DNA of 55,734 nt from an uncultured Pseudomonadales bacterium (lineage in GTDB: Bacteria; Pseudomonadota; Gammaproteobacteria; Pseudomonadales; Porticoccaceae). The stretch spans positions 1-55,734 of the forward strand of contig CAJQKW010000013.1 of the NCBI GenBank assembly GCA_905478975.1, read 5' to 3'. How positions within the stretch are numbered: the stretch's first letter is position 1; the number at the start of each line of letters is the position of its first letter. A program made the translations under genes and the position numbers. A model generated the notes under the pieces. The model was given only the letters and a program-made list of their open reading frames with translations, was not told the DNA's origin and searched no databases. Below are positions 52,752 to 55,734 of the stretch, piece by piece.

Positions 52752-53258
52752 CTATGCATTCTGGCGATGAATTTTTTCGAGCTTTTTGCGAATACGCTGG
52801 CGTTTAAAGGGCGACAGATAGTCGACAAATAATTTGCCTTCGAGATGGTCTATCTCATGCTGTATGCACACCGCAAGCAGGCCCTGGGCCTCTTCTTCAA
52901 AAGCGTTGCCCTCGGCGTCCAGCGCGCGAATCATCACATGGGCTGGGCGGTCAACCTTCTCATAAAAACCGGGCACCGAGAGGCAGCCTTCTTCATAGGG
53001 ATCAATACTGTCGTCGAGCACTTCGATTTCAGGATTGATAAAGACCCTGGGGCCGATATCCTCATCACCGAGGTTCATAACGATCACCCGTTGGTGAACA
53101 TCCACCTGAGAGGCGGCCAGACCAATACCCTGGGCATCTTTCATGGTGTCAAACATATCCGCGACCAGACGTTTAATTGTCTCATCTACGGTGGTGACCG
53201 GCTTGGCAACGTTGCGCAGGCGGGGGTCTGGGAATTCGAGTATCTTTAATATAGCCAT
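52752..53258 (-). CDS. def: Peptide deformylase
   Basis: Removes the formyl group from nascent proteins. 168 residues (E. coli 169). The three motifs are [19 protein letters not shown], and the metal-binding QHEIDHLEG. First gene of def-fmt-rsmB-trkA-trkH. Confidence 0.98.
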   Translation of the reverse strand: MAILKILEFPDPRLRNVAKPVTTVDETIKRLVADMFDTMKDAQGIGLAASQVDVHQRVIVMNLGDEDIGPRVFINPEIEVLDDSIDPYEEGCLSVPGFYEKVDRPAHVMIRALDAEGNAFEEEAQGLLAVCIQHEIDHLEGKLFVDYLSPFKRQRIRKKLEKIHRQNA

Positions 53259-53378
53259 AGTGAATGTGATGAAATTCTAAAAAAAAGTTAAAAGCACTGC
53301 TACCATTAAGCTAACCCGGCGGCACTTTCCAGTACGTTCCCATCAAGCACCTTTTCGATACTAATAGGAAAGGCGGAA

Positions 53379-53384
53379 ATTATA
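53379..53384 (-). promoter_or_regulatory. Candidate -10 element of the def operon
   Basis: TATAAT on the minus strand, preceded by TG (TGTATAAT), about 121 bases ahead of def. No good -35 was found. Confidence 0.4.
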
Positions 53385-53417
53385 CACTAACCCTGCCCGG
53401 AGAAAGGATTCACACAC

Positions 53418-54518
53418 ATGAAAAAATTCGGACTCAGCAGAGTGCTGTTAGCAGCTGTGCTTTTCACCAGTTTTGTTACTACCCTTAGCTTCTCAAACGA
53501 AAGCTTCTCAAACGAAAGCTTCTCAAATGAGAGCGCCTCAAATCAAAGCTCCTCTACTCAATCTGTTGTCATTAACCAGGACCTGCCCAATAGCTACACT
53601 GTAGTGCGAGGCGACACCCTGTGGGATATCTCCGCAGTATTTTTACAGGATCCTTGGATGTGGCCGGAAATCTGGCACGCCAACCAGCAGATCGATAACC
53701 CTCACCTGATTTATCCCGGTGATGTTATCAGCCTGGTGTATATCAATGGCGTGCCCCAGCTTAAGATCGTCCGCAGTCGCGAGGTCAAGCTGTCCCCAGA
53801 GATCCGCAGTCTCGACCATGACGAAGCGATCAGTGCCCTGCCGCTAAATGTTATCAGCACTTTTCTATCCAAAACCCGAGTCACCGACGACGCCACATTG
53901 AATGGCGCGCCCTATGTGCTGGGTGGCGCAGAGCGGCGCATATTGGTGGGTATGAGTGATGACTTTTATGCCCGCGGTGACTTCGCCGCCAACCGTTTAA
54001 ATTACGGTATCTACCGCCGCGGCGAGCCCTATATAGACCCACAGAGCGGTGAACTGTTGGGTATCCGGGCCATCGATATTGGCGCGGCTCGAGTCAAAGC
54101 CCTAAAAAAAGATGTGGCGACTCTGAATGCCAGTCGAGCCGAGGGCGAGATTCGCGTCAAGGATCGCTTGCTGGTGGCGGAAGAGCGTACGCTGGCGTCG
54201 ACCTTTTATCCCCGCGCTCCCGAAACCGAGATCAATGGTGCGGTGATGAATGTTGAGGAGGGTGTGCGCAATGCCGGCGCCCTGGATGTTGTGGCGATTA
54301 ACCGCGGCGACCGAGATGGTTTGCAGTCCGGTGATACCCTGGCGATTTTCAAGCGCGGTGAGCTGGTTAAAGATCGCGTCGCCAGTGAGCGAATACGGTT
54401 GCCAGATGAGCGTATCGGCTTGCTGATGGTGTTTGATACCTACGAAAAAATGAGCTTTGCCTTGGTCATGGAAGCCGACAGGCAAATTGATCTGGGTGAT
54501 TTGCTGCGCAATCCTTAA
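53418..54518 (+). CDS. LysM-domain periplasmic protein with a SFSNE repeat
   Basis: 366 residues. Signal peptide (residues 1-23), then five units of five residues of the type SFSNE (24-48), then a LysM domain SYTVVRGDTLWDISAVFLQDPWMWPEIW...NPHLIYPGDVISL that binds peptidoglycan. The rest is unrecognised but often found in LysM proteins next to def and dprA in this group. Gene order is divergent from def. Function in the cell wall is inferred. Confidence 0.85.
   Translation: MKKFGLSRVLLAAVLFTSFVTTLSFSNESFSNESFSNESASNQSSSTQSVVINQDLPNSYTVVRGDTLWDISAVFLQDPWMWPEIWHANQQIDNPHLIYPGDVISLVYINGVPQLKIVRSREVKLSPEIRSLDHDEAISALPLNVISTFLSKTRVTDDATLNGAPYVLGGAERRILVGMSDDFYARGDFAANRLNYGIYRRGEPYIDPQSGELLGIRAIDIGAARVKALKKDVATLNASRAEGEIRVKDRLLVAEERTLASTFYPRAPETEINGAVMNVEEGVRNAGALDVVAINRGDRDGLQSGDTLAIFKRGELVKDRVASERIRLPDERIGLLMVFDTYEKMSFALVMEADRQIDLGDLLRNP
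53487..53561 (+). repeat. 15-base tandem repeat encoding SFSNE
   Basis: Five units of 15 bases in-frame, the first three nearly identical, the last two diverged (SASNQ, SSSTQ). It lies between the signal peptide and the LysM domain. Confidence 0.9.
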
Positions 54519-54570
54519 CCGTCAGTCGAGATGTCTTGAGCAGATTTAGAATCAATAGCATTTTTCATCT

Positions 54571-54626
54571 AACAAACGACACCTAACAATCGGCATCTAG
54601 CAAACGGCACCTAATAAACAGTACAT
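54571..54626 (+). repeat. Four 14-base imperfect tandem repeats ahead of dprA
   Basis: Units 54571-54584, 54585-54598, 54599-54612 and 54613-54626 share A(A/G)(C/T)AA(A/T)CGGCACCT-like sequence. Noncoding. They lie between the LysM gene and dprA. Confidence 0.75.
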
Positions 54627-54645
54627 AGCAGCCAAGGAATAACGC

Positions 54646-55734
54646 ATGGACAGGGAATGTCACTATGCGCTGGTATCACAGCATCTGAATAAATTTACTC
54701 TCAAGTTCCAGCGCCAGTTACTTGAGGAGGCCGAGACCTATCGCGCTATCTTCGAACGACCCGCTGAAGACTTTCCCGAGCCATTTCACCCACTGCTGGA
54801 GAATCTTCGCGAGCAATACCAGCAGGGAAGCTGGCGCCCGGCTCTAGATCTTATTGAGCAGCGCACAGAAGCTTGTGGTGCGACCATTATTCCTATTACT
54901 AGCACCGACTATCCCGATCAATTACGGCAGGCTGTGGGTGCTCCTCGCCTGCTGTATCTGCGCGGCAATATTGAAAATCTCCATCTTCCCCAGATCGCCA
55001 TGGTAGGCAGCCGCCGCATGACCCGTGGTGGCGCTGATAATGCCCGGGCCTGGAGTCAGTATCTGGCTGCCGGTGGTTTTGTGATTACCAGCGGTTTGGC
55101 CCATGGCGTCGACGGCGCCGCCCATCATGGCGCCCTCGACGTTCAGGGTAAGACTATCGCGGTGATGGCAACGGGCATCGATGCCATTTATCCCCGTGCC
55201 CACCTTAAGTTGGCCGAGCAAATTATTGATCAGGGCGGCACCCTAATTACCGAATTCGAGCCTACCACCAAGCCTCTGGCAACTCATTTTCCCAGCCGCA
55301 ACCGTATTATCAGCGGTCTCAGTCTGGGAGTGCTGGTGGTTGAGGCGGCCCTAAGAAGCGGTTCATTAATCACCGCTCGCTATGCACTGGAGCAGGATCG
55401 CGAGGTGTTTGCGATTCCCGGCTCGATTCACAACCCCCAGAGTCGCGGCTGCCACCACTTGATTAAGCAGGGAGCTCATCTTGTAGAGCAGGCCTCAGAG
55501 ATTGTTGAGCAGCTCAAAGGTGCCCTGTCTGGATTGGCCTTAGACTCCCTGCCGTCAGACCTACAAACCCCGTCGCTTGCTGTGACAGTTCCGCAGCCGC
55601 AGCTGGAAGCCGATGAGCTACGGCTGTTGTCGAGGCTGGGCTTTGAGCCAGCGGATATGGATAGTCTGGTTACCGACGGCTCATTTTCAGTTGCCGAGCT
55701 CTCTCGCTTACTGGTGGCGCTGGAGATAAAAGGA
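54646..55734 (+). CDS. dprA: DNA processing protein DprA (3' end beyond the window)
   Basis: Binds single-stranded DNA and loads RecA in natural transformation, also present in non-competent species. 363 codons visible, no stop. Marks: IAMVGSRRMTRGG, FVITSGLAHGVDGAAHHGAL, TIAVMATGIDAIYPRAH, LITEFEP, FPSRNRIISGLSLGVLVVEAALRSGSLITARYALEQDREVFAIPG, then a C-terminal winged-helix-like DprA tail (LSRLGFEPADMDSLV). The start ATG is 54646. Confidence 0.93.
   Translation, partial: MDRECHYALVSQHLNKFTLKFQRQLLEEAETYRAIFERPAEDFPEPFHPLLENLREQYQQGSWRPALDLIEQRTEACGATIIPITSTDYPDQLRQAVGAPRLLYLRGNIENLHLPQIAMVGSRRMTRGGADNARAWSQYLAAGGFVITSGLAHGVDGAAHHGALDVQGKTIAVMATGIDAIYPRAHLKLAEQIIDQGGTLITEFEPTTKPLATHFPSRNRIISGLSLGVLVVEAALRSGSLITARYALEQDREVFAIPGSIHNPQSRGCHHLIKQGAHLVEQASEIVEQLKGALSGLALDSLPSDLQTPSLAVTVPQPQLEADELRLLSRLGFEPADMDSLVTDGSFSVAELSRLLVALEIKG

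Overview
The window is a chromosomal segment around the replication origin of a gammaproteobacterium. The gene set (gyrB-recF-dnaN-dnaA, mnmE-yidC-yidD-rnpA-rpmH, mnmG-rsmG-parA-parB, atpIBEFHAGDC, glmU-glmS, trkH-trkA-rsmB-fmt-def, dprA) is the usual origin-proximal set of the Pseudomonas/Cellvibrio side of the class. A PomA/PomB-type flagellar stator, a HexR-type regulator, a lone TRAP solute-binding lipoprotein and moderate GC fit a marine, motile, Cellvibrionales-like heterotroph. That placement is inference from gene content only. No rRNA, tRNA, insertion sequence, prophage or CRISPR array was seen.

Layout from left to right. 1-1717 (minus): the stator genes pomB (cut by the window edge) and pomA. 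2144-4695: a DUF1566-like lipoprotein, two small proteins and an M48/TPR lipoprotein. 4838-6307 (plus): yaaA and a DUF938 methyltransferase that seems to start at ATT. 6395-9775 (minus): ubiA, ubiC, a late acyltransferase of lipid A type, and galU. 9997-13879 (plus): glyQ, glyS, plsC. 14074-20366 (minus): gyrB, recF, dnaN, dnaA, with two parS-like palindromes inside recF. 20367-21114: dnaA upstream region with DnaA boxes and AT-rich repeats. 21115-25098 (minus): mnmE, yidC, yidD, rnpA, rpmH. 25099-25724: a second DnaA-box and AT-rich region. 25725-30011 (plus): mnmG, rsmG, parA, parB. 30202-37457 (plus): the ATP synthase operon. 37661-40869: glmU, glmS. 40991-43167: four small AT-richer genes, mostly secreted or of unknown function. 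43182-47542: hexR, uvrD and a TRAP binding protein. 47589-53258 (minus): trkH, trkA, rsmB, fmt, def. 53418 to the end: a LysM protein and dprA (cut by the edge).

Genes cooperate in three main themes. Origin and segregation: DnaA, DnaN, RecF and GyrB act with ParA/ParB and the parS-like sites. Membrane and envelope: YidC/YidD, the F1Fo ATP synthase, GlmU/GlmS, PlsC, the acyltransferase and GalU. Translation and tRNA: GlyQS, MnmE/MnmG, RsmG, RnpA, L34, Fmt and Def.

The points most worth a second look are: (1) the rpmH-to-mnmE block is inverted relative to the order I recall from Pseudomonas, leaving DnaA-box clusters on both sides of it; (2) parS-like sites read in the same frame in recF, giving FH-x-EHG twice in the protein; (3) ATP synthase subunit a carries about 65 extra residues between the essential arginine and the last helix; (4) short tandem duplications repeatedly sit across or just after stop codons (yaaA, DUF938 gene, atpC, and near atpD, plsC and dprA); (5) the ATT start. 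I did not find a clear, self-contained novel system; most of the window is core genome.
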